A DNA stretch of 11,237 nt from an uncultured Porphyromonadaceae bacterium (GTDB lineage: Bacteria; Bacteroidota; Bacteroidia; Bacteroidales; Muribaculaceae). A program made the translations under genes and the position numbers. Shown here one piece after another: positions 1 through 6,109 of the stretch. Every line of letters starts with the position of its first letter. The first letter of the stretch is position 1. The notes beneath the pieces are model-generated. The model was given only the letters and a program-made list of their open reading frames with translations. It was not told where the DNA came from and ran no database searches. Location of the stretch: contig CAJJQT010000038.1 in NCBI GenBank assembly GCA_905193995.1, forward strand, positions 1-11,237, given 5' to 3'.

Positions 1-194
1 AGCCGCTGGTGCTGCCCGATACCGATTATAAAGACCTCTACAGCTACCGCCAGTGGCCCGGCGAGGACGCCATCGTGGCCGCCATGGGCGAGCTGATCGC
101 GTTCCAGAAGACCGTGCTGCCCCATACGAATGGCAGCGTTTATGTGCCGCCCTCCAACATCCTCTCGGCTGCCGGGCGGCAGGTGCCGGGATAG
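1..194 (+). CDS. 3' end of an unrecognised protein gene (5' part outside window)
   Basis: The frame is open from the window edge (first full codon at 3) to TAG at 192-194, giving about 64 codons. Codon use is like that of the neighbouring genes (GAC, GCC, CTG, ATC, TAC), which suggests real coding sequence at least to about 140. The readable protein runs from PLVLPDTDYKDLYSY to a tail SAAGRQVPG, and I do not recognise the family. The last 55 bases lie antisense to gluQ. The final residues come from the complement of the codons for the conserved gluQ zinc-site segment, so the natural C-terminus may have been lost and replaced by read-through across a rearrangement. The GTG at position 9 is probably internal, because the frame is open upstream of it. 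Confidence 0.5.
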   Translation, partial: PLVLPDTDYKDLYSYRQWPGEDAIVAAMGELIAFQKTVLPHTNGSVYVPPSNILSAAGRQVPG

Positions 195-604
195 ATTCGG
201 CGCCCGTCGGAGGCGTGGGGCGCCGACGAGGCGTTGAGGTCGGCGCGGGTGCAGCGACAGGGGTAGGTGAGGCCGGTGGCACGCAGTCTGGCGAGTGCGT
301 TCTCATAGAGATGCGAGCGGCGGCTCTGCGAGTAGGGACCATGGGGACCGCGGTCGTCGAGGCCGCCCTCGTCCCAGTTGAGTCCGAGCCAGTGGAGGTC
401 GTCCTCGATCTGTCGGGCATACTCCGTCCGCGACCGCTGGGGATCGAGATCCTCGATGCGCAGAATCCAGCGGCCGCCGGCCGATCGGGCGGCGAGCCAC
501 GAGATCAGGGCCGTGTATACGTTGCCTAGATGCATGCGTCCGGTGGGCGACGGGGCGAAGCGCCCGACGACAGGCGCGCTCACAGCGCGTGTGTTACCAG
601 CCAT
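140..604 (-). CDS. gluQ: Glutamyl-Q tRNA(Asp) synthetase, C-terminally truncated
   Basis: GluQRS is a paralogue of the catalytic half of glutamyl-tRNA synthetase. It attaches glutamate to the queuosine base of tRNA(Asp), not to the 3' end. Visible here are the class I start RFAPSPTGRMHLGN (residues 15-28, HLGN being the HIGH-type motif), the LRIEDLDPQRS segment at 48-58, and all four expected zinc ligands: C116, C118, Y138 and C142. The reading frame stops at residue 154, twelve codons after the last ligand. The family is usually about 290-310 residues, so the second half of the catalytic domain, including the KMSKS-like loop, is missing. No minus-strand frame from 140 to 1 resumes GluQ-like sequence. 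The ATG at 604 overlaps the end of the antiporter gene by 25 bp, which points to one operon. The product is probably non-functional, by true gene decay or an assembly join. Confidence 0.8.
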   Translation of the reverse strand: MAGNTRAVSAPVVGRFAPSPTGRMHLGNVYTALISWLAARSAGGRWILRIEDLDPQRSRTEYARQIEDDLHWLGLNWDEGGLDDRGPHGPYSQSRRSHLYENALARLRATGLTYPCRCTRADLNASSAPHASDGRRIYPGTCRPAAERMLEGGT

Positions 605-1569
605 ACCATGTATGCGACATAAAGGGCGGTGAGCATGACGCCTTCGCCTCGGGTGATGGTGCGTCGTCCGACGAGCCAGCCGCAGATCCAGAAGAGCAGC
701 GAGGCGCCCATGAGCGTGCCGAGGTCGACGGCGGTAACGTCGCCGAGCGGCAGAGGGCGGACGGTGGCCGCGGCGCCGAGCACGAGAAATATGTTGAACA
801 CGTTGCTGCCGATGACGTTGCCCAGGGCCATGTCGGAGTTGCCCTTGAGGGCGGCGGCGACGGAGGCGGCGAGCTCGGGCAGCGAGGTGCCGACGGCCAC
901 GATGGTGAGGCCGATCACGGCGTCGCTGACGCCCATGCCGCGGGCTATGTCGGAGGCGCCGCCCACGAAGCGGTCGCCTCCGATGATCAGTCCGGCCAGG
1001 CCGAGCACGATGAAAACAAGCGACTTGGCCAGCGGCATTTCATTGGCTGCTGGGTTGGCCGAGGGGCCGGATGCGGCCTCCGGGGCAGGGGCGGGGCGCC
1101 GGCGCGAGCGTACCAGCGTCTCGCGCATGAACAGGATGAAGAAAATCAGCAGGATGATGCCGTCGACGCGGGTTATGACGCTCAGCGGGGCGCTGTCGAG
1201 CAGTGGGCCGTTGGCCATGACGATGAGCAGCAGCGACGAGAGGATGACCAGCGGAATCTCGGTGGACATGATGCCTCGCCCGACGCTGATGGGCCTGACG
1301 ATGGCGGTGATGCCCACGATGACGAGGATGTTGAAAATGTTGCTCCCCACGACGTTGCCGACGGCCAGGCCGGCCGTGTCGCGCGCGGCCGAGAGGACGC
1401 TGATGACGAGTTCGGGCGTCGAGGTGCCGAACGCCACGACTGTGAGGCCTACGATGAGGTCGGAAATGCCGATCCGGCGTGCCAGGGCGGCGGATCCGTC
1501 GGTGAGTATATTGGCTCCGACGAGAATCAGTGCCAGTCCGGCAATGAGGTATACGATTGAAAGCAGCAT
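580..1569 (-). CDS. Calcium/sodium antiporter (CaCA family, YrbG-like)
   Basis: This is an inner-membrane cation exchanger that uses a Na+ (or H+/K+) gradient to export Ca2+. The protein has the two inverted alpha repeats of the family. The first holds GTSTPE (residues 48-53) and GNVVGSN (71-77). The second holds GTSLPE (227-232) and GNVIGSN (250-256). The acidic residue and nearby polar residues in these repeats form the ion site in known members. About ten hydrophobic segments flank a charged, Ala/Pro-rich cytoplasmic loop near 153-178. I chose the ATG at 1569 (329 aa). The longer frame from TTG at 1590 would begin inside the promoter -7 box. The full alpha-repeat content and length are normal for the family. 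gluQ follows with a 25 bp overlap. The exact ion specificity cannot be read from sequence. Confidence 0.9.
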   Translation of the reverse strand: MLLSIVYLIAGLALILVGANILTDGSAALARRIGISDLIVGLTVVAFGTSTPELVISVLSAARDTAGLAVGNVVGSNIFNILVIVGITAIVRPISVGRGIMSTEIPLVILSSLLLIVMANGPLLDSAPLSVITRVDGIILLIFFILFMRETLVRSRRRPAPAPEAASGPSANPAANEMPLAKSLVFIVLGLAGLIIGGDRFVGGASDIARGMGVSDAVIGLTIVAVGTSLPELAASVAAALKGNSDMALGNVIGSNVFNIFLVLGAAATVRPLPLGDVTAVDLGTLMGASLLFWICGWLVGRRTITRGEGVMLTALYVAYMVWLVTHAL

Positions 1570-1587
1570 GACGGTCAGAATTTGGTG

Positions 1588-1619
1588 CAAAATTAAGCAA
1601 AATCCGCGAAGCGGCCAAT
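1588..1619 (-). promoter_or_regulatory. Bacteroidetes-type promoter for the antiporter-gluQ operon
   Basis: Read on the minus strand, TAATTTTG (1595-1588) fits the Bacteroidetes -7 consensus TAnnTTTG. ATTG (1619-1616) lies 20 nt upstream, at the usual -33 spacing. Transcription would begin near 1582, about 13 nt before the ATG at 1569. This also argues against the TTG start at 1590. Confidence 0.6.
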
Positions 1620-1657
1620 TTTTATGTTCGCCGGTCCATTAATCGCGAAAAATTGCT

Positions 1658-1665
1658 TAACTTTG
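1658..1665 (+). promoter_or_regulatory. Possible -7 element for the DUF4199-glycosyltransferase operon
   Basis: TAACTTTG matches the TAnnTTTG consensus and lies in the divergent intergenic region in front of the plus-strand operon. No TTTG-like -33 box is present at 19-21 nt spacing. The predicted start would be only a few bases before the ATG at 1674, giving a very short leader. The match is therefore suggestive only. Confidence 0.3.
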
Positions 1666-1673
1666 TCCCTGAG

Positions 1674-2222
1674 ATGGAAAGACAACGTTCAGTATACCGC
1701 CGCGGGGCCGAGGATGGCCTCATTATGGGGCCTCTGATGGCCGTAACGGTGATCATGATGGGCGCCGCGGGCTATGTGCCGCTGCTGGCTCTGCCGGCTG
1801 TATTCGGTTTTATAGCCGTGCCCGTCACGGCCTACATACTGCTGTCGCGGAGTTTCCGCGAGGATGGTGGCCGGTCCACGTTCTCCGCACTATGGCTTCA
1901 GGGTATCTGCGGTTTCTTCTTCGGCGGATTGCTCATGGCCGTGGCCGTGTTCGTGGCCCTGCGCTGGGTGTGGCCCGGATATATCACCGACCAGATGCGG
2001 CTGCTGGCCGAGCTGCTGGCGCAGCAGCCCGCCGCCGAGGCCGAGCAGCTTTCGCGTCTGTTCGAGAAGTCGGTTGCCGCCGGCAATGTGCCCGCTCCCA
2101 TCGACATGGCTCTCGAACTGATTTATGTGGTCGTGTTCACCGGCTCGCTGCTGTCGATGCTGCTTGCTCTGCTCATCCGTGCGCGCCGCCGGCCGGAGCC
2201 GCCGAAATTTGAAAACAAGTAA
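1674..2222 (+). CDS. DUF4199 family membrane protein
   Basis: This is a small integral membrane protein of 182 residues. After a short charged N-terminus (MERQRSVYRRGAEDGL) there are about four hydrophobic segments: two between roughly residues 18 and 62, one around 76-98, and one around 144-168. The protein ends in a basic tail, RARRRPEPPKFENK. A charged, amphipathic stretch of about 40 residues separates the third and fourth membrane segments. Size, topology and position directly before a family 2 glycosyltransferase match DUF4199 proteins of Bacteroidetes. Their function is unknown, and the conserved pairing suggests a role with the glycosyltransferase. The start at ATG 1674 is preferred over an in-frame TTG at 1653, which overlaps the likely promoter element. 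The stop is 8 bp before the next gene, so the two are almost certainly cotranscribed. Confidence 0.7.
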   Translation: MERQRSVYRRGAEDGLIMGPLMAVTVIMMGAAGYVPLLALPAVFGFIAVPVTAYILLSRSFREDGGRSTFSALWLQGICGFFFGGLLMAVAVFVALRWVWPGYITDQMRLLAELLAQQPAAEAEQLSRLFEKSVAAGNVPAPIDMALELIYVVVFTGSLLSMLLALLIRARRRPEPPKFENK

Positions 2223-2230
2223 TCTGTGAA

Positions 2231-3199
2231 ATGGATATTTCAGTTGTAGTACCTTTATATAACGAGGCAGAGTCGCTGCCCGAACTGGCCGCGTGGATTG
2301 AGCGCGTGATGGCCGCCAACGGCTTCACGTACGAAGTGATTTTCGTCAACGACGGCTCGACTGACGACTCGTGGGAAGTGATCCGCAGGCTCTCGGCCGC
2401 CAATCCTTGCCTCAAGGGCGTGGCTTTCCGCCGCAACTACGGCAAGTCGCCCGCACTCAACACCGGCTTCGCCCGCGCCAAGGGCGACGTAGTCATCACC
2501 ATGGACGCCGACCTGCAGGACTCGCCCGACGAGATTCCGGCCCTCTACCATATGATTGTCGACGACGGCTACGACCTCGTATCGGGCTACAAGCAGAAGC
2601 GCTACGACCCGCTGTCGAAGACGATCCCGACCAAGCTCTTCAACGCTACGGCGCGCCGCGTGACCGGCATACACAACCTCCACGACTTCAACTGCGGTCT
2701 GAAGGCCTACCGCAACAAGGTGGTCAAGCACATCGAGGTCTACGGCGACATGCACCGCTACATCCCGTACCTGGCCAAGCTGGCCGGATTCTCGAAAATC
2801 GGCGAGAAAGTCGTACACCATCAGGCACGCAAGTACGGCAAGACCAAGTTCGGTCTCGACCGCTTCGTCAACGGCTATCTCGACCTGGCCACGCTGTGGT
2901 TCACCGGCAAGTTCGGCGGCAAGCCGATGCACTTCTTCGGGCTGCTCGGCTCGCTGATGTTCATCCTCGGTTTCATAGCCGTGGCCGTGGTTGGGGGCAT
3001 GAAGCTCTACAACATGCACCACGGCAACCACTACACGCTAGTGACCTCGTCGCCATATTTCTATCTGTCGCTGACGCTGATGCTGCTGGGCTCGCAGCTT
3101 TTCCTTGCCGGCTTCGTCGGCGAGCTTGTGGCCCGCAACTCGCCCCGCCGCAACGACTATGAGATCGACGAAGAGATCAACATAGGGGCCGGAAAATAA
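2231..3199 (+). CDS. Family 2 glycosyltransferase, polyprenol-phosphate (DPM1/GtrB-like) type
   Basis: The expected role is transfer of a sugar from a nucleotide sugar to a polyprenyl phosphate on the cytoplasmic face of the inner membrane, making a lipid-linked sugar donor. The GT-A domain is complete: VVVPLYNE (residues 5-12), VNDGSTDDS (39-47) and the metal-binding DAD in TMDADLQD (90-97). A DFNCGLKAYR segment follows, then the RKYGKTKFGL motif typical of this subgroup. Two membrane helices lie near 232-256 and 270-292, as in GtrB. The length of 322 aa is normal. The gene sits 8 bp after the DUF4199 gene and 24 bp before the nitroreductase gene. The sugar donor and final acceptor (O-antigen, lipid A, glycoprotein or capsule) cannot be told from sequence. 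Confidence 0.9.
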   Translation: MDISVVVPLYNEAESLPELAAWIERVMAANGFTYEVIFVNDGSTDDSWEVIRRLSAANPCLKGVAFRRNYGKSPALNTGFARAKGDVVITMDADLQDSPDEIPALYHMIVDDGYDLVSGYKQKRYDPLSKTIPTKLFNATARRVTGIHNLHDFNCGLKAYRNKVVKHIEVYGDMHRYIPYLAKLAGFSKIGEKVVHHQARKYGKTKFGLDRFVNGYLDLATLWFTGKFGGKPMHFFGLLGSLMFILGFIAVAVVGGMKLYNMHHGNHYTLVTSSPYFYLSLTLMLLGSQLFLAGFVGELVARNSPRRNDYEIDEEINIGAGK

Positions 3200-3223
3200 G
3201 AAATCAGAACTAAAATTAAGACA

Positions 3224-3763
3224 ATGAGCAATCTTCAGTCATATCCCAATCTGCTGTCGCTGATGAATCAGCGCTTCTCGTGCCGCAGCTACGACCTCGG
3301 CCGTCCGGCCGACCGCGACCTTATCGGCGCCGTGATCGACGCCGCCCGCATCGCGCCCTCGGCCTGCAACCGCCAGCCATGGGAATTCCTGGTGGTCGAC
3401 AGCTCCGAAGCCCGTGACATCATAGCCATGTCGTACAACCGCGACTGGATCCGCACCGCACCGGCCTACATCATAGCCCTGGGCGACCACAGCCACGCCT
3501 GGCACCGCGCCGACGGCAAAGACCACACCGACGTCGATCTGGCCATAGCCGTCGAGCACATATGCCTGGCGGCCACAGCCCTGGGCCTGGCTACCTGCTG
3601 GGTGTGTAACTTCGACCCGGCCATCATCCGCGACGGCTTCAGCCTGCCCGCCGATCTCGAGCCGGTAGCCATCATACCCATAGGCTACGCCGCACCCGAC
3701 TGTCCCGTACCCGTCAAGACCCGCAAGACCGCCGACGAGATCATCCGATGGGGAAAGCTCTGA
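3224..3763 (+). CDS. Nitroreductase family flavoprotein
   Basis: This is a predicted FMN-dependent NAD(P)H oxidoreductase of the nitroreductase fold, normally a cytoplasmic homodimer. The N-terminal FMN-phosphate motif is present as RFSCRSY (residues 17-23), followed by APSACNRQPWEF (44-55), which lines the flavin in this family. AVEHICLAATALGLATCWV (109-127) is the usual dimer helix and following strand. IIPIGYA (150-156) is the typical late strand. At 179 aa it is of the short subtype. The physiological substrate is unknown, because members act on nitro-aromatics, quinones, enones or flavins in different organisms. In some Bacteroidetes I recall pyrC next to this glycosyltransferase; here the nitroreductase occupies that place. 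Its last 16 bp overlap the next gene, which suggests coupled translation. Confidence 0.88.
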   Translation: MSNLQSYPNLLSLMNQRFSCRSYDLGRPADRDLIGAVIDAARIAPSACNRQPWEFLVVDSSEARDIIAMSYNRDWIRTAPAYIIALGDHSHAWHRADGKDHTDVDLAIAVEHICLAATALGLATCWVCNFDPAIIRDGFSLPADLEPVAIIPIGYAAPDCPVPVKTRKTADEIIRWGKL

Positions 3764-4266
3764 CACCGCTTGCCGCAGCCCTGGTGCTTGCCGCCGGAGT
3801 AGCCTCGTGCAACACGTCGGGCTGCCTCGACAACGGCAGCGCCATTCCCCTGGCCGGTTTCTATTCGTCGGCGACCGCCGAGGGCATATCCGTCGACTCC
3901 ATAGCCATAGTGGGGCTCGGCGCACCGGGCGATTCGGCCGTAGTGCGCCCCGGCTCGGCACATTCGTCGGTCTATCTGCCCATGAATCCGGCCGCGCAGT
4001 CGACCTCGTGGATCATCAGCTACAGGCAGAAGTCGCTCGACTTTCCCGAATTCAACGACACGCTGACCTTCACTTACGAATCTGTGCCTTACTTCGCGTC
4101 CGAAGAATGCGGCGCCATGTATTGTTATGATGTCACGCAGGTCGAATGTACCGGCCACCTTATTGACAGCGTGCGCATGACGTCGCGGCTCATCACCAAT
4201 GCCGACATCGAGACCATAAAGATATTTTTCCGCACTGCCACTGCCGAAGGAGGGCAGCAGCCATGA
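3748..4266 (+). CDS. DUF6452 family lipoprotein
   Basis: This is a predicted lipoprotein of 172 residues. A hydrophobic signal ends in the lipobox VASC, with Cys21 as the lipidation site. The mature part is beta-rich. Near the C-terminus it carries the pattern I associate with DUF6452: DTLTFTY (104-110), PYFASEECG (114-122), then HLIDSV (137-142) and TNADIETIKIFF (150-161). The family is known mainly from Bacteroidales and has no assigned function. The ATG at 3748 lies inside the nitroreductase gene (16 bp overlap), and a full signal peptide from this start supports it. The stop overlaps the next gene by 4 bp (ATGA at 4263-4266). This tight pairing with a DUF6048 gene suggests that the two proteins act together in the envelope. 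Confidence 0.72.
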   Translation: MGKALTPLAAALVLAAGVASCNTSGCLDNGSAIPLAGFYSSATAEGISVDSIAIVGLGAPGDSAVVRPGSAHSSVYLPMNPAAQSTSWIISYRQKSLDFPEFNDTLTFTYESVPYFASEECGAMYCYDVTQVECTGHLIDSVRMTSRLITNADIETIKIFFRTATAEGGQQP

Positions 4267-5291
4267 GTACGGTCACTCCGCTGCTGCGCCGGACCATACG
4301 GGCCGTGGCCGTAATAGCGGCCTGCGTCATCGCCCTGGCCGCCTACGCAGCGACCGACGAGGCTGCCGCACAGCGCCGCAGCCAGCGCCGTGCCACTCCC
4401 GTGAACAACGGGGCCACCGCCACGCAGGCCGTCAACGAGACCCGCGGCGACACCTCGCGCATCAACGCTGTCCGCCGCGCAGCCTCGACACACTACCACC
4501 GCGCCGACGGCGCCATCGTATATGTCGACACCGTCACCGGTGAGGAATGGATCGACTCGGCGGCAATCCGCAAGCTGCCGCGCATGAAGTTCCCGCTGCT
4601 CACGGCCGTCAATGTCGGAGTCGACATCTGGGACCCCGTCATGCGTCTGTTCGGCCAGAAACACGGCCTTGTCGGCTTCAACGGCTCCGTGTCGCTCCAC
4701 AACCGCTACTTCCCTACCGTCGAGGTCGGCCTGGGTATGGCACGAAATACGCCGTCGGACAACGACTACACATACCGGTCGCCCCTGAGCGTCTACTTCA
4801 AGATCGGCGCCGACTACAATTTCCTGTACAACTCCAATCCCGACTATCAGTTCTTTGCCGGTCTGCGCTACGGCTTCTCTCCGTTCTCGTGGGCGGTCGA
4901 CAACGTGACGCTCGACTCGCCGTACTGGGGCGACGGCGTCACCTTCGATATTCCGTCGCAGCACTCGACTGCCGGCTGGGCCGAGATTGTGCTGGGCCTC
5001 CGCATCCGTCTCGGCGCCAATATCCACGCCGGCTGGCACGTGCGCTACCATTCGTTGCTCCACGAGTCGAAAAGCCGCCACGGCGAGCCGTGGTACATAC
5101 CCGGCTACGGCGGCCGCGGACAGTCGATCACCGGCTCGTTCACCATATCCTACACTTTGCCGCTGAACAAAGCGCTTCCCGATGCCGTTATTGAATCAGT
5201 ACCCGACGACGAGCGCCCGGACACCCTCATAGTGCCCGGGGACACGATCATCGGGCCGGGTCTTGTAATCGATTCAATAGCACAGGTATGA
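4263..5291 (+). CDS. DUF6048 family outer-membrane-like protein
   Basis: The protein has 342 residues, a basic N-terminus and a hydrophobic signal peptide (about 13-30, ending AAYAA). A low-complexity Arg/Ala/Thr-rich linker to about residue 75 follows. The conserved core (about 95-303) alternates aromatic and polar residues as in beta-barrel strands. It contains blocks typical of DUF6048, such as GVDIWDPVMRLFGQ, HNRYFPTVEVGLG, YFKIGADYNF, LRYGFSPF and EPWYIPGYGG. An outer-membrane or surface location is inferred, not shown. A short acidic tail after the barrel-like region is rich in Asp, Pro and Ile. The gene overlaps its neighbours by 4 bp on each side (ATGA both times). No function is known for the family; coupling to the DUF6452 lipoprotein suggests a partner relationship. 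Confidence 0.72.
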   Translation: MSTVTPLLRRTIRAVAVIAACVIALAAYAATDEAAAQRRSQRRATPVNNGATATQAVNETRGDTSRINAVRRAASTHYHRADGAIVYVDTVTGEEWIDSAAIRKLPRMKFPLLTAVNVGVDIWDPVMRLFGQKHGLVGFNGSVSLHNRYFPTVEVGLGMARNTPSDNDYTYRSPLSVYFKIGADYNFLYNSNPDYQFFAGLRYGFSPFSWAVDNVTLDSPYWGDGVTFDIPSQHSTAGWAEIVLGLRIRLGANIHAGWHVRYHSLLHESKSRHGEPWYIPGYGGRGQSITGSFTISYTLPLNKALPDAVIESVPDDERPDTLIVPGDTIIGPGLVIDSIAQV

Positions 5292-6040
5292 AGTACATCG
5301 TTATCGTAGGAGCCTCGTCGGGCGTCGGCCGCGCCGTCGCAGAGGCATTCGCGCGCGGAGGCTGGCGCGTGGGCGTCACGGCGCGTCGCGAAGAGCCCCT
5401 CCGCGAGCTCGCGGAGACCTATCCCGGCCGCATCGAATACGCCGCCTTCGATGTGGCGGCCGAAAACTCCGACCGACTCTTTCTCGACCTTGTCGAGCGC
5501 CTCGGCGGCATGGACATCATGCTATACTCGGCCGGCTGCGGATGGTACAACCCCGAACTCGACACCGCCGACGACCTCCGCACCGTGGCAACCAATGTCA
5601 CCGGCTTTACCAAGATCGTCAACGCCTCGTTCGGCTACTACAGCCGCACGGCCAACGTCAGCCGCGGCCGCATTGCCGCCATCACCTCCGTGGCCGGCGT
5701 CAAGGGACTCGGCATCTCGGCCGCCTACTCGGCCTCGAAGCGCTACCAGTGGACCTATCTGCAGGCCATCGATCAGCTGGCCCACATCCGGCACGTCAAC
5801 GTCGGAGTCACTGACATCCGCCCCGGCTTCATACAGACCGGGCTGCTCGACCGCGGTCCGAAGGATCTGCCGCTGACCATGTCGCTCGACTACGCCGTCG
5901 GCCTGATCGTCAAGGCCCTGCTGCGCGGGCGCCGCACCGCCGTCATCGACAGCCGCTGGGCCGCCGTCACTGCCCTCTGGCGCCTCATCCCCAACGCCCT
6001 CTGGCCCCACCTATCCGTCTTCAATCCCCCCGACAAATAG
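5288..6040 (+). CDS. Short-chain dehydrogenase/reductase (SDR)
   Basis: This is a classical NAD(P)(H)-dependent SDR of 250 residues. The Rossmann glycine motif GASSGVG is at 8-14. R33 and R34 after the second strand suggest preference for NADP(H). The catalytic set is present: N103 (in ATNVTG), S134 (ITS), Y147 and K151 (YSASK). PGFIQTG (179-185) is the usual cofactor loop. The common NNAG motif reads YSAG at 80-83, so the second-strand Asn is replaced. The C-terminal end has hydrophobic, Trp-rich segments (224-239) that may contact membrane or lipid. The substrate is unknown. The gene begins within the stop of the DUF6048 gene (ATGA, 4 bp overlap) and is the last gene of the operon, 18 bp before a terminator. 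Confidence 0.9.
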   Translation: MKYIVIVGASSGVGRAVAEAFARGGWRVGVTARREEPLRELAETYPGRIEYAAFDVAAENSDRLFLDLVERLGGMDIMLYSAGCGWYNPELDTADDLRTVATNVTGFTKIVNASFGYYSRTANVSRGRIAAITSVAGVKGLGISAAYSASKRYQWTYLQAIDQLAHIRHVNVGVTDIRPGFIQTGLLDRGPKDLPLTMSLDYAVGLIVKALLRGRRTAVIDSRWAAVTALWRLIPNALWPHLSVFNPPDK

Positions 6041-6058
6041 AATTATGGGCATATAGCA

Positions 6059-6088
6059 AAAAGCGCGGGGCGTGGGCCCTGCGCTTTT
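6059..6088. terminator. Bidirectional intrinsic terminator between convergent operons
   Basis: A 13 bp stem pairs 6059-6071 (AAAAGCGCGGGGC) with 6076-6088 (GCCCTGCGCTTTT, one G-T pair) around a GTGG loop. The A-run on one side and the T-run on the other serve as U-tracts in both directions. The hairpin sits between the stop of the SDR gene (6040) and the stop of the thioredoxin-like gene (6110), and can end both transcripts. Confidence 0.85.
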
Positions 6089-6109
6089 GGGGTATTCGGA
6101 AGGTGGCGA

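Noticed and set aside
53..529. 158-codon plus-strand open frame across gluQ
   Set aside because: Gly/Arg/Ala-rich translation without homology signals, antisense to recognisable GluQRS motifs.
589..1642. Two long plus-strand open frames (323 and 337 codons) opposite the antiporter gene
   Set aside because: They are antisense shadows of a high-GC gene: low-complexity Asp/Gly/Ala or Met/Arg/Ser/Thr-rich translations with no domain, while the minus-strand frame has clear CaCA repeats.
2255..3031. 258-codon minus-strand open frame opposite the glycosyltransferase gene
   Set aside because: The translation is Val/Ala/His-rich with no motif and lies fully antisense to a gene with a complete GT-A domain.
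4125..5081. 318-codon minus-strand open frame opposite the DUF6452/DUF6048 genes
   Set aside because: Composition is typical of an antisense frame, there is no promoter or ribosome site, and it crosses two real coupled genes.
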